DNA of 64,000 bases from Mariaggregatimicrobium sp964498785. Its GTDB lineage: Bacteria > Zhuqueibacterota > Zhuqueibacteria > Thermofontimicrobiales > Thiofontviventaceae. This document shows, one piece after another, positions 16,901-25,999 of this stretch. Where the stretch lies: contig CAZCJL010000016.1 in NCBI GenBank assembly GCA_964498785.1, forward strand, positions 1 through 64,000, given 5' to 3'. Within the stretch, counting starts at the first letter, position 1. Each line of letters begins with the position of its first letter. A program made the position numbers and the translations under genes. The notes under the pieces were generated by a model. It saw nothing but the letters and a program-made list of their open reading frames with translations, searched no databases and was not told the DNA's origin.

Positions 16901-18325
16901 ATGAATTTTAATAGTATCGACTTTTTTATCTTTTTGATAATTGTTTACTCCTTATATTTAATTCTAAATCATAAATGGCAAAATAGAATGTTGCTCGTTG
17001 CCAGCTATGTATTTTATGGTAGTTGGGACTGGCGATTTTTAAGTTTAATTGCAATTTCAACGGTTGTTGACTATTTTGTTGGATTACGATTAGCAGCCGC
17101 TGATTCAGCAAAAGCCCGCAAACGCTTTTTAGCCATTTCGGTGGTCGCGAATTTAGGAATTTTAGGCGTTTTTAAATATTATAATTTTTTCACATCGAGT
17201 TTAATTGACATGCTTACTGGCTTTGGCTTGAATTTAAATTGGTCAACATTAAATATTATTTTACCGGTTGGCATATCGTTTTACACATTTCAAACAATGA
17301 GCTACACCATCGATATTTATCGCGAAAAGCTTCAACCAACTAAAAAGTTTTTAGATTTTGCATTGTTTGTTGCATTTTTCCCACAGCTCGTTGCAGGCCC
17401 CATTGAACGGGCAAGTAATCTGCTCCCCAGAGTTTTATCCCCGCGCAAAATTACGTATGATAAATTATCCAGCGGAGCTTTTTTAATTTTATTTGGTTTA
17501 TTTAAAAAAATTGTGATCGCCGATGGAGTTGCTCCGGCTGTTAATCACATTTACAACGCCACCGGAGCAGTTTCCACAGGCGACATAATTCTGGCAACGT
17601 ATCTTTTTGCAATTCAGATATATTGTGATTTTTCCGGTTATTCTGACATTGCCAGGGGCGTTTCTAAATTAATGGGGTTTGAATTAATGGTCAATTTCAG
17701 GACTCCCTATTTTTCAACCAGCCCCAGCGAATTTTGGACAAGATGGCACATTAGCCTGTCGTCGTGGTTGAGAGATTATTTATACATTTCATTAGGCGGA
17801 AACCGGCGAGGGAAAATCCTGACATATCGTAATCTGTTAATGACGATGATATTAGGGGGACTTTGGCATGGCGCTGCATGGAATTTTATTTTGTGGGGAG
17901 TGTATCAAGGAGTTATTTTGTGCGTTTGGAGAATGGTCAATTTATCGATTTCTTTTTCAAATAAATTTTTAAATACCGCTGTTAAGCTTCTAAATATCGT
18001 TTTCTTTTTTCAGGTGACTTGTTATGGCTGGTTACTATTTAGATCCAATTCTCTGGATCAGGTAAAAAATTACACATATAATCTATTTGCCAATTTTTCC
18101 TGGCAATCATTAACATCAATTATCGTACCGAGTCCAACATTGGCCGCGCTAATTGGGATTCCAGTATTAATTATATTTGATATTATCTATCTTCGCCTTG
18201 ATGATATTCATTATTATCGAAAATGGCCGCGACCGCTACGAGCTGCGTTTTATGCATTGTTAATATTTTTAACGTTAATGGGAGTAAGTAATGCACCGTC
18301 TGAATTTATCTATTTCCAATTCTAA
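16901..18325 (+). CDS. MBOAT-family O-acyltransferase (AlgI-like)
   Basis: A 474-residue multi-span inner-membrane protein of the AlgI/DltB class, which moves acyl (usually acetyl) groups across the membrane onto polysaccharides. Family marks are the N-terminal FNSIDFFIFL and SYVFYGSWDWRFL segments, FFPQLVAGPIERASNLLPR, CDFSGYSDIARG, the FWTRWHISLSSWLRDYLYISLGGNRRG stretch (split here for length: FWTRWHISLSSW then LRDYLYISLGGNRRG), and the catalytic-histidine motif GGLWHGAAWN near residue 325. GAGG lies 5 bases before the ATG. It overlaps the SGNH partner by 35 bases, and together they stand apart on the plus strand. Confidence 0.95.
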   Translation: MNFNSIDFFIFLIIVYSLYLILNHKWQNRMLLVASYVFYGSWDWRFLSLIAISTVVDYFVGLRLAAADSAKARKRFLAISVVANLGILGVFKYYNFFTSSLIDMLTGFGLNLNWSTLNIILPVGISFYTFQTMSYTIDIYREKLQPTKKFLDFALFVAFFPQLVAGPIERASNLLPRVLSPRKITYDKLSSGAFLILFGLFKKIVIADGVAPAVNHIYNATGAVSTGDIILATYLFAIQIYCDFSGYSDIARGVSKLMGFELMVNFRTPYFSTSPSEFWTRWHISLSSWLRDYLYISLGGNRRGKILTYRNLLMTMILGGLWHGAAWNFILWGVYQGVILCVWRMVNLSISFSNKFLNTAVKLLNIVFFFQVTCYGWLLFRSNSLDQVKNYTYNLFANFSWQSLTSIIVPSPTLAALIGIPVLIIFDIIYLRLDDIHYYRKWPRPLRAAFYALLIFLTLMGVSNAPSEFIYFQF

Positions 18326-19403
18326 TAGAAAATCCATCCTAAAGAAAATCGCACTCACAATTATTTGGATAATCTTTTTTTTGTTTTTGTTTGATGCCGG
18401 ATTACAAATACTATTTCGTATCAATATTTCTCAGATAGCGGAAATTAGTTCGTTCTTTAATTATGGTTTATCAAGTGAAGCAAAAATTCGGCAATCATTT
18501 CAGGATAAACCAATCCCGCATAATTCAATTCTTTATGCCGGATGGTTACACGAAGATACCTGGAAAGATCAACCAGCGAATGCAGATATCGCAATTTACG
18601 GAATGTCTTTTTCAAATAACATCGCGCACCGGTTGGGCCAAATTTGCGACACATTAGTCATTCGACAGATTTCCGGTCCCAGCGCGCCGCCAAGCCATAG
18701 CTACGCTGCTTATTTGTTAGATAAAAATCAACATACTGCAAAATTTGTAGTCTTGGCAATTCTCGCAGGGAATTTAAAGTATTTGTTAGGGATGACAAAT
18801 GACACCATCGGCTGGGATTTTACACTTCCGTGCACTTATCCCAGATACTTTAGTGCTGAAGATCAATTATCGGCTGTTATTCCATATTTAAATTCTTTTT
18901 CAGAATTAGAGAAAGCAATACAAACTCCGGAACTGTGGGACAAACATTTAGCTCAACTGAGCGAATATGATAATTATTACAATCCCTTGCTTTATCCTCA
19001 AAACATCTTTGATGAAAGCATCATCGGGAGATTAATTCGACGAGGTCTTGCAACTCGTCAAAACTTAATGGCCACTGCTGACATTCATAACCGGCACGGA
19101 TTTAATGAGAATCATGAGGCAATAATGGTATTAAAAAAGATCATAATAAATTTCAATGTGGATGCTCGTTCTGAAAATCGGATTCCCATTGTACTTCTCA
19201 TTCATAACCAGGGTTATGCCGATCACCTCTATCAGGTTACCCAAAAAACACTTTCAGAGCATCACATTCCATATTTAAGTACACATGATATCTGCCCGGC
19301 TACTGACCCCCGAAATTTCATTTCTGACGGTCATTTTACCGCAGTCTGCGATATTAAAATTGCCAGAAAATTACTGGCATTAATGAATACCCTCGGGGAA
19401 TAA
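18291..19403 (+). CDS. Membrane-anchored SGNH-like acyltransferase partner (AlgJ/AlgX-like role)
   Basis: This 370-residue protein has one N-terminal membrane segment (about 19-42) and an extracytoplasmic domain. A serine motif G-M-S-F-S-N is near residue 104, in place of the usual GDSxxxN. A terminal S-D-G-H-F-T-A motif near 345-351 matches the Asp/His block of SGNH proteins paired with MBOAT transferases. The start ATG has GGGAG 6 bases upstream although it lies inside the MBOAT gene, implying translational coupling. It probably receives the acyl group on the periplasmic side and transfers it to the polymer. Overall identity to known families is low to my eye. Confidence 0.7.
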   Translation: MHRLNLSISNSNRKSILKKIALTIIWIIFFLFLFDAGLQILFRINISQIAEISSFFNYGLSSEAKIRQSFQDKPIPHNSILYAGWLHEDTWKDQPANADIAIYGMSFSNNIAHRLGQICDTLVIRQISGPSAPPSHSYAAYLLDKNQHTAKFVVLAILAGNLKYLLGMTNDTIGWDFTLPCTYPRYFSAEDQLSAVIPYLNSFSELEKAIQTPELWDKHLAQLSEYDNYYNPLLYPQNIFDESIIGRLIRRGLATRQNLMATADIHNRHGFNENHEAIMVLKKIIINFNVDARSENRIPIVLLIHNQGYADHLYQVTQKTLSEHHIPYLSTHDICPATDPRNFISDGHFTAVCDIKIARKLLALMNTLGE

Positions 19404-19413
19404 GCTTTTAAAC

Positions 19414-19448
19414 AAAAAACCCTCCGTACTTATAAAGGAGGGTTTTTT
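19414..19448. terminator. Bidirectional terminator between convergent genes
   Basis: AAAAAACCCTCC (19414-19425) and GGAGGGTTTTTT (19437-19448) form a perfect 12-bp stem with an 11-base loop and T runs in both directions. It lies between the plus-strand acylation pair and the end of the minus-strand polysaccharide cluster, and can serve both. Confidence 0.92.
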
Positions 19449-19472
19449 AATTTACTAACATCTACTTTGTTT

Positions 19473-21245
19473 CTAAATTTTTGTAAACATAATTAAAGAA
19501 ACGCCATTGCTTGGCAATTTTATATTCATGCTAAATGACCCATCTGATTCAGCATTTTTGATCCCGGATTCCAATATTTCCAAATCATCTCGTTGTTGCA
19601 GCTCCTTTATTTCCTCATTATTTGGCTCTTGAGGGCTTCCTAATGTCTTCCAAGCGGTAAATCCATTACTATGTTCTTTATCAATTCTGTAGTGATCCAT
19701 TTTAAAATTCGGGAAGGATATATTCCGAAATAAAATATTCACATTGAACACAGAAGTATCTGCACTGTTTATGTCCCACTGATTAAAATGATAGATAATT
19801 GTCGCCAGTTTTTTATCGCCTTCTTTGGTTGCGATTCCATGAATAAAATCACCGAATTGCGCGCCATCAATTTTCAGGCGCGTTTTCCCGAGCAAACTGA
19901 GCGCATAATATCCATTAAATGATGGCCGCTTGACAATTGTTTCCGGATCCGGACGCCACTTATCGCCGAGCACAGTGGCAACCCCAAAATGATTGCCAAA
20001 ATGCAACGGCACTGGTTTTGTCCAGAAACACATTATATCGGGTAGATAACCTGCCTCAAAATTATCATGCAAATAAAACATCGCGTCAAATTCTTTAACT
20101 ATCCATGCAGCGACATAATGATTATTCATCCATGGTTTCGGAAAAGCACTGGGACCGGTTTCTGTTATCAAAATATCAAGTTCTTCAAATTTATTACCGG
20201 CTTCTTCTCTTGCAATGTCGATAAATTGTTTATAATGTGGCAAAATTTCTTCTTCGACTGAACCATAATGATGGCGTGAAATAAAATCAAGCCGGGTTCC
20301 GATTTCACCGGTTGCATAATTTTTCCCGGAATAACAATGTTTCAAAAAATCTCTGAAAAAAAGTTTCAATTCTCCGGCGATTGCCGGTCCGCCGATCTTA
20401 ATACCCGGCTCTGCCTGAATTGCGCCTTGCACTGCATAATCATAAAGTTTATAATATTCTTCATTATCTCCCTTATGCGGATATCGTTTTTTATCCGGAT
20501 GTGCGATCCAAAACCATTTGTAGAGGTCTGGCTCATTCCACACTTCAAAGTACCATGTTGAGATTTCCTCCTGGCCATAGCGTTCTTTTAAATGAAGGAT
20601 AGTTCGATAAATCAATTCCTGCCATTTTTTATAATCGTTCGGCGGTGTAATAATCCCCCGGTGCCATGGATTTCGTCGACCCGGGTTTGTCGCAAGTACC
20701 TCTGGCATAAATGTAAGAGACAGAATTGGTTTCAATCCGGACTCCATAAATTTATCCAGAACAGCATCTACATAAAACCAGTTGTACGTCAACTTTCCAT
20801 TGTCATTTTTGCTGAGAATATATCCACCATCGTCGCGATGCCCTTTGTCAGCTTTGCTACTCAAAATCCCTTTGGTGTTTACATAAATAAATGTTTCTTT
20901 CTCTTTATTTGTTTCCTGAAGCATTTGGTAATAACGGCGATTTTGCGGCAACAGAGCGCCATCATTAAACGAGCCCATACCAACACCGCAGTAAAAATTT
21001 TTGTAATCGCCAAGCTCTGTCGATGCATCAATAATCAGGTTGACTGATTTTTTTACTTCTTTCTCAAACGTCATCCCAACCGGCTGCTCATTGGTCATCC
21101 CAAGAATACTCGTGGTTTTATAAGCTATTTTATTAATGACAGGCACATCTTTAATAATCGTTTTTGCTTTCTCCTGATTTGTAAATACAAAAACTCCACA
21201 ACAAGCGCATAATATAACAATTCCTGACAATACTTTTTTAAACAC
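19473..21245 (-). CDS. GH39-like glycosidase, membrane-anchored (PslG-like role)
   Basis: A 590-residue glycoside hydrolase of the beta-xylosidase/PslG type. The acid/base motif FEVWNEPDL is near residue 235 and the nucleophile candidate in LITETGPS near 360, the usual spacing in this (alpha/beta)8 clan. A C-terminal beta domain follows. The hydrophobic N terminus (about 5-21) lacks an obvious cleavage site and may anchor it in the inner membrane, as in PslG of Pseudomonas. The start is GTG with GGGGG 8 bases ahead. It is the last gene of the polysaccharide cluster and a paralogue of 22758-24482. A role in trimming or releasing nascent polymer is inferred from PslG. Confidence 0.85.
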   Translation of the reverse strand: MFKKVLSGIVILCACCGVFVFTNQEKAKTIIKDVPVINKIAYKTTSILGMTNEQPVGMTFEKEVKKSVNLIIDASTELGDYKNFYCGVGMGSFNDGALLPQNRRYYQMLQETNKEKETFIYVNTKGILSSKADKGHRDDGGYILSKNDNGKLTYNWFYVDAVLDKFMESGLKPILSLTFMPEVLATNPGRRNPWHRGIITPPNDYKKWQELIYRTILHLKERYGQEEISTWYFEVWNEPDLYKWFWIAHPDKKRYPHKGDNEEYYKLYDYAVQGAIQAEPGIKIGGPAIAGELKLFFRDFLKHCYSGKNYATGEIGTRLDFISRHHYGSVEEEILPHYKQFIDIAREEAGNKFEELDILITETGPSAFPKPWMNNHYVAAWIVKEFDAMFYLHDNFEAGYLPDIMCFWTKPVPLHFGNHFGVATVLGDKWRPDPETIVKRPSFNGYYALSLLGKTRLKIDGAQFGDFIHGIATKEGDKKLATIIYHFNQWDINSADTSVFNVNILFRNISFPNFKMDHYRIDKEHSNGFTAWKTLGSPQEPNNEEIKELQQRDDLEILESGIKNAESDGSFSMNIKLPSNGVSLIMFTKI

Positions 21246-21290
21246 GTTTTCGCCCCCTTTTATGATCTCTGTTAGTCATATTTTTCACTT

Positions 21291-22730
21291 TTACGCTTTC
21301 TTCTTTAATAGCTTCCGAAAATACAGCTTATCGTTCTCCGAAAACACTTTCAATGTTAGCAGCATTAATAGGTAAACCATAGTCGGAATTATAATTTTAA
21401 ATATAATATGAATTGTATTGAAATAATACAGCCCTGCTGCAATAATTGTTGTGGCAATAATAAGTTTTATAAGTGGTGATATAACAGTCATCACACGAAA
21501 TTTAATTAATTTTGGAACAACGAACGGAACCTGTACAATCATCAAAATAAACATTGAAATAACAGTTGCCGCGGCAGCTCCGTTTGCATTATATTTCAGG
21601 ATCAAATAATAATTCAATACAACTTTTACAATAAGTATAAATACATACGACAACAATTGAATCACCTGATTTTTGCTTGCCACCAGGGCCGAGCCGAACA
21701 CTTCTGTGATGGCAAACGGCCAAAGCGCCCAGATCATAATTTGTAAAATTATTGCAGAGCTCTGAAATTTTACTCCCCAAATAAGTGGCATTAATTGTGG
21801 TGATAAAAAAGTTGTTAAAACTAAAATGGGAAATATGAAAATAGTTAGAAAGCGAATTGCCTTATTACAGGCCATACGAAAATTTGCCGGATTCCGGGCG
21901 TACATTGATGAAATCATTGGGAAAAAGGCGGTAAAAAAGCTCTGAACACTTAAAATAGCAAACCAAAATATTTTAAACGCCGCGCCATAATTACCCACAA
22001 CTTCATTGGTCGACATTTTTGAAAGCATCAAAGTATCAATGCGCCAGTACAGCGAAATACAGATAATGAGCAATGCCAGGCTCCAGGCCATGCGCAATAG
22101 TTTTTTACATAATTCCATATCTATTCGCAACTCTGGCAGAGTAACGCCCCGGATAATGAAAAAATAGGTGACGCCAGCGTGTATAAATTTTGCAATAACA
22201 TGAATAACAATCAACGCGATCAGCCCAAACCCCATAAACAAAGCTGCAATCGATGCGATTGTTTTAACTACCAAAAAAATGACCCAGCCATAGGCTATTT
22301 TGTTAATTTCTTCCACACCGGCTAAAATTCCCGAGAATATATCTGTCAGGGCCGATGTCGCCAGCGAGATGGAAATGATGTAAATTCCGAGGGTTGTTTC
22401 GGCATCATAGTGCATTAATTTTCCCAGTATCACCATGGCCAAAATGTTTATAATGGCTGTTGGCAAACTCAATAAAATCCCGTTGCTGAGATATTTGCTG
22501 ACATCTTGTTTATTGGCAGCAACTTCACGCGTCAATAGAATACGTAATCCAAAAGAACTTGTGATTTGGAAAATAAAAAACAATTGAAACACAATTGTAT
22601 ATTTGCCAAATAATTCCGGCCCTAAAATACGACCAATAAAAAGGACAAGCACCAGAGACAATATTGGCTGCAATCCCCTGGCAATCAAAATAGAAATCGT
22701 ATTTTTAACTAATCGCTGTACTGAACTCAT
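21291..22730 (-). CDS. Polysaccharide flippase (Wzx-like, MOP superfamily)
   Basis: A 479-residue protein with 12-14 predicted membrane segments. It begins with the usual soluble stretch and the motif ARGLQPILSLVLVLFIGRILGPELFGKY (first helix and G-P-E-x-F-G turn), typical of polysaccharide exporters that flip undecaprenyl-linked repeat units. It lies between the two GH39 genes, 27 bases after one and 45 before the other, so the three are likely co-expressed. A second, unrelated-looking flippase is at 51043-52509. Confidence 0.9.
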   Translation of the reverse strand: MSSVQRLVKNTISILIARGLQPILSLVLVLFIGRILGPELFGKYTIVFQLFFIFQITSSFGLRILLTREVAANKQDVSKYLSNGILLSLPTAIINILAMVILGKLMHYDAETTLGIYIISISLATSALTDIFSGILAGVEEINKIAYGWVIFLVVKTIASIAALFMGFGLIALIVIHVIAKFIHAGVTYFFIIRGVTLPELRIDMELCKKLLRMAWSLALLIICISLYWRIDTLMLSKMSTNEVVGNYGAAFKIFWFAILSVQSFFTAFFPMISSMYARNPANFRMACNKAIRFLTIFIFPILVLTTFLSPQLMPLIWGVKFQSSAIILQIMIWALWPFAITEVFGSALVASKNQVIQLLSYVFILIVKVVLNYYLILKYNANGAAAATVISMFILMIVQVPFVVPKLIKFRVMTVISPLIKLIIATTIIAAGLYYFNTIHIIFKIIIPTMVYLLMLLTLKVFSENDKLYFRKLLKKKA

Positions 22731-22757
22731 TGCATTTACTTTCGCTAAAGACCAAAA

Positions 22758-24482
22758 TCAGTTCAAATCCTCCAACTCGATCCCAGTTGGCGGATCCGGC
22801 GGAATTTTATCTGTTGTTAACGGATTATCAGCGTTGATAACAATTAAGGCAACACTATTATTCTGAATTTCCAACCGCTGTTTATAAATGCCATTCGTGA
22901 TTTGAATCGTTGACATTGGTTCTACTAATTGCAAATCGTCCTGGCTTTTTAACGCCAGTATTTGATCCGAAGATGGTTCCTCCGGGCTTCCCATTTGTTT
23001 CCATAATGTATATGCATTACTGTGAGACTCATCTATTTTAAACATCCGCAGATAGCCGGTGCTAAACGGAATATTTTTAACAGTCACTTCCACCTGGTAG
23101 TTTCTTTGTTTCGTGTTATCATAATCATCATCATCAAACTGATATAAAATCACTTCAATGGATTTATCATTATTTTTCGTTGCAATGCCATGAATTGGGT
23201 CGCCGAAAGACGTTCCTGTAATAGAGACTCTCTCGTCACTTAAATAACTCAGGGCATCAAATCCGTTAAACGCTGGTCTTTTTACAATCCCGTCAGCCGG
23301 CGGATTCCAGGGATTTCCCAGGACTGTTGCTACTCCAAAATGAGTGCCAAAATTTTTAGGCAGCGGTTTTGTCCAAAAGCATAAAATATCAGGGATATAA
23401 TTTACACCATATTCGTCAGTAATATCAAACAGCATATCCACTTGCTTCACAATCCACGCTGCCACATATCTTGTATTTAGCCATTCTTTTAAAAACGGCG
23501 TTGGCCCATTTTCCGTAATAATAATTGTGGGATCATCACCAAATAATTTTTTTCCATCCTTTAGCGCGATCTCACCAAATTTCATATAGTGATCATAATT
23601 TTTATACGTTTCACCATAATGATGCCTGGAAATAAAATCCACACGGGTGCCGGAATTACCTGTTGCATAATTAGTACCCGCGATACAATGCGGGTACCAG
23701 GGTTTGATAAAAAATCCGATATCACCGGCAATTGCCGGTCCTCCAACCTGAATAACGTCGGAAGCAGAGTGCGCGGCCTCCTCGGTAAAATCAAAAAACT
23801 TAAAATATTCAGTATTATTTGATTTATTTGGATAAGATTGTTGATCCGGATGAGGTATCCAGAAAAATTCATCCAAATCCGGCTCATTCCATACCTCAAA
23901 ATACCAGTTTTTTATTTCGGCCTCACCATATCGATTTTTCAAATGAGCAACTGTCTCGTAAACAAGATTCCGCCATCGTTCATAACTTTTTGGTGGCGAC
24001 ACATAGGCCTGATTCCATGGATTTCGTTTATCCGCCACTGAGGCTAATTTTTTTGGCATAAATGAAAAGCTGACAATCGGTGTTAATCCATAACTTAAAA
24101 TTGCGTCAAAATGTTGATCGACAATTTCCCAGTTGTATGACACAGACCCGTCCTCAGCTTCAATATAAACGTATCCGCCAATTTCTTCGCCACCCGGATG
24201 AGGAGTGTCTGTAAACATTGCTTTTGTACAAAAATAGTTAAACACCTCACGACCGTTACTATTTGCCTCCTGAATCAGCTTAAAATAGGATTTATTGGGT
24301 TCTTTCAAAACGCCTTCATTAAAAGACGTTTGTCCAAGACCTCCCCAAAACTGTTTATATATTCCGAGGCTACTGCCAACATCTACATCTAAATACGTTA
24401 TCTGTGAATATACATGATGATTCCCCCAAAGCATCAGACATAACCATAGACATACTCCCCCCAGGCTATGCTTCTTAAACAT
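22758..24482 (-). CDS. GH39-like glycosidase, secreted, with a remnant FN3 start
   Basis: This 574-residue paralogue of the GH39 protein at 19473 keeps the same landmarks: FEVWNEPDL near residue 198, IITENGPTP near 323, and the shared RHHYG and CFWTKPLP segments. A signal peptide (residues 1-26, cleavage before QITYL) makes it periplasmic or secreted. ATG 24482 with AAAGGA upstream is preferred over 24521. After the glycosidase domain the chain runs into DKIPPDPPTGIELEDLN and stops. That is how an FN3 domain usually begins, so a C-terminal module appears to have been lost. Confidence 0.85.
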   Translation of the reverse strand: MFKKHSLGGVCLWLCLMLWGNHHVYSQITYLDVDVGSSLGIYKQFWGGLGQTSFNEGVLKEPNKSYFKLIQEANSNGREVFNYFCTKAMFTDTPHPGGEEIGGYVYIEAEDGSVSYNWEIVDQHFDAILSYGLTPIVSFSFMPKKLASVADKRNPWNQAYVSPPKSYERWRNLVYETVAHLKNRYGEAEIKNWYFEVWNEPDLDEFFWIPHPDQQSYPNKSNNTEYFKFFDFTEEAAHSASDVIQVGGPAIAGDIGFFIKPWYPHCIAGTNYATGNSGTRVDFISRHHYGETYKNYDHYMKFGEIALKDGKKLFGDDPTIIITENGPTPFLKEWLNTRYVAAWIVKQVDMLFDITDEYGVNYIPDILCFWTKPLPKNFGTHFGVATVLGNPWNPPADGIVKRPAFNGFDALSYLSDERVSITGTSFGDPIHGIATKNNDKSIEVILYQFDDDDYDNTKQRNYQVEVTVKNIPFSTGYLRMFKIDESHSNAYTLWKQMGSPEEPSSDQILALKSQDDLQLVEPMSTIQITNGIYKQRLEIQNNSVALIVINADNPLTTDKIPPDPPTGIELEDLN

Positions 24483-24545
24483 AAGGAGTCCTTTCGTTTT
24501 ATAAATAGACGTCTGATACATTGAATACCGGAGCGCAGCACTTCT

Positions 24546-25943
24546 TTAGTTGTAAGCCGGCGCATTCTTTAAATGCTCAACTGGTATATTTTGAGGCGGT
24601 GAAAGTGGGCGACGCCTTAATCTCCGTTTTTTCGTCTTTGGAGTTAAATGAGCCAACCGATTCAAAGAAACAACGATTCCCACAACGATCCATAAGGCGC
24701 TACTCACCTGGTTGGATATCCAAAAATCCGGGCCTGGCTGAGAGGCCAACAACAACCCAAACAATGTTGCCAACAAACCACTCCCCATATTCGAGATGAG
24801 ATAAAAATCATGTTTCATCGCTTTGCGGCCCTGTATCAAAAAACCCAGAATAAACCAGAGGAAAAATACGAGTCCCGGATACCCTATTTCTGAAGGTATG
24901 AGAAGATAAAGATTATGCGTAAAAATAATCGTTGCATAATATTGGAAGTTCCTGATACCAACCCCGGTCATTGGATATTGTGCTAAAACGCGATATGCAT
25001 CAACATCTAAATCTTTTCTGTGTTCGGCCTGCTTCTCGGCACTAATTTGACCCCTCCCCTCAAACCGATCTATAATGCGCTGTCCATATTTTGCAGATGC
25101 AATAACCAGTACCACCAAAATACCGGATAATACACGAGTTAATATCTTCTTAGTTTTTTTATTACCCCTTCTAAACAGGTCAATGCCAAAAACAGTAATC
25201 ATTCCAAATGCAAAGCCAACCCATGAACCACGATTACCAGTGGTGTAAAGCGTAAACATGGAAAGAAAAAATAATCCAGACATCAGGCGCATCATGTTCT
25301 TATCTTTTCTCTGCAATGCGATCATAATTTGGCGAAAAATGATCGGCAATAGAATAAGTTGGTACATTCCAAACTGATTTGCATGTAGAAACAGCGACCG
25401 GGTTCTCCAGAACATGAACGTCGTGAATTTTCCATCGATAAATCCAATATGAAAAAACCGAAACTTATATTGAATAAGAGCAATAATGCAGGGATACAAT
25501 AAACCAAGGCATAAACTTTTAATGATCCAATCGAAATCCTCGTATCCTTGCATTGCTTTAATAATTGTTGTCATATAAAGAAAATTAAAAATCAAGATGA
25601 TAATCCCGCCTAAAGCAATGTTCATATTATATGCTTGTAACGCAGAAACTGTTGCCCAACCGAACATTAAGAACACCGGAACTGTTATCATAAACGTTAT
25701 CTTATGCTTTTTAGGCCACTTAACTTTCTTTTGTCCCATCGTCGCAATTGCAGCAAACATAAAGATATAAGTAAGTCTTAAATCCAGACTCAGGGAGCCA
25801 AGCCACACCCCTCCCTGCCAGGGCGCCGACACGATGGAAGCAGCTAAAAATATTTGATGCGGCTTTTTCAGTTTTAAAATAGTTGTGGCATTTATTAATG
25901 CAAAAAGCGAAAAGAAGACTAAGCCGACAGGGCCATCAAGCAT
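24546..25943 (-). CDS. O-antigen polymerase/ligase family protein (Wzy-like)
   Basis: A 465-residue membrane protein with 10-12 hydrophobic segments. A large periplasmic loop carries TTGNRGSWVG and G-V-G-I-R-N-F-Q and then HNLYLLIPSEIGYPGLV, the pattern of the Wzy_C/WaaL family. It is the only polymerase candidate in the window, so it probably polymerises the repeat units delivered by one of the flippases; ligase function cannot be excluded. It lies 63 bases before the second GH39 gene. Confidence 0.88.
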   Translation of the reverse strand: MLDGPVGLVFFSLFALINATTILKLKKPHQIFLAASIVSAPWQGGVWLGSLSLDLRLTYIFMFAAIATMGQKKVKWPKKHKITFMITVPVFLMFGWATVSALQAYNMNIALGGIIILIFNFLYMTTIIKAMQGYEDFDWIIKSLCLGLLYPCIIALIQYKFRFFHIGFIDGKFTTFMFWRTRSLFLHANQFGMYQLILLPIIFRQIMIALQRKDKNMMRLMSGLFFLSMFTLYTTGNRGSWVGFAFGMITVFGIDLFRRGNKKTKKILTRVLSGILVVLVIASAKYGQRIIDRFEGRGQISAEKQAEHRKDLDVDAYRVLAQYPMTGVGIRNFQYYATIIFTHNLYLLIPSEIGYPGLVFFLWFILGFLIQGRKAMKHDFYLISNMGSGLLATLFGLLLASQPGPDFWISNQVSSALWIVVGIVVSLNRLAHLTPKTKKRRLRRRPLSPPQNIPVEHLKNAPAYN

Positions 25944-25999
25944 AACTATCTCTTTGATTAATTCTCGTTACAATTAACTTTTATCAGAAATCTTACAAT

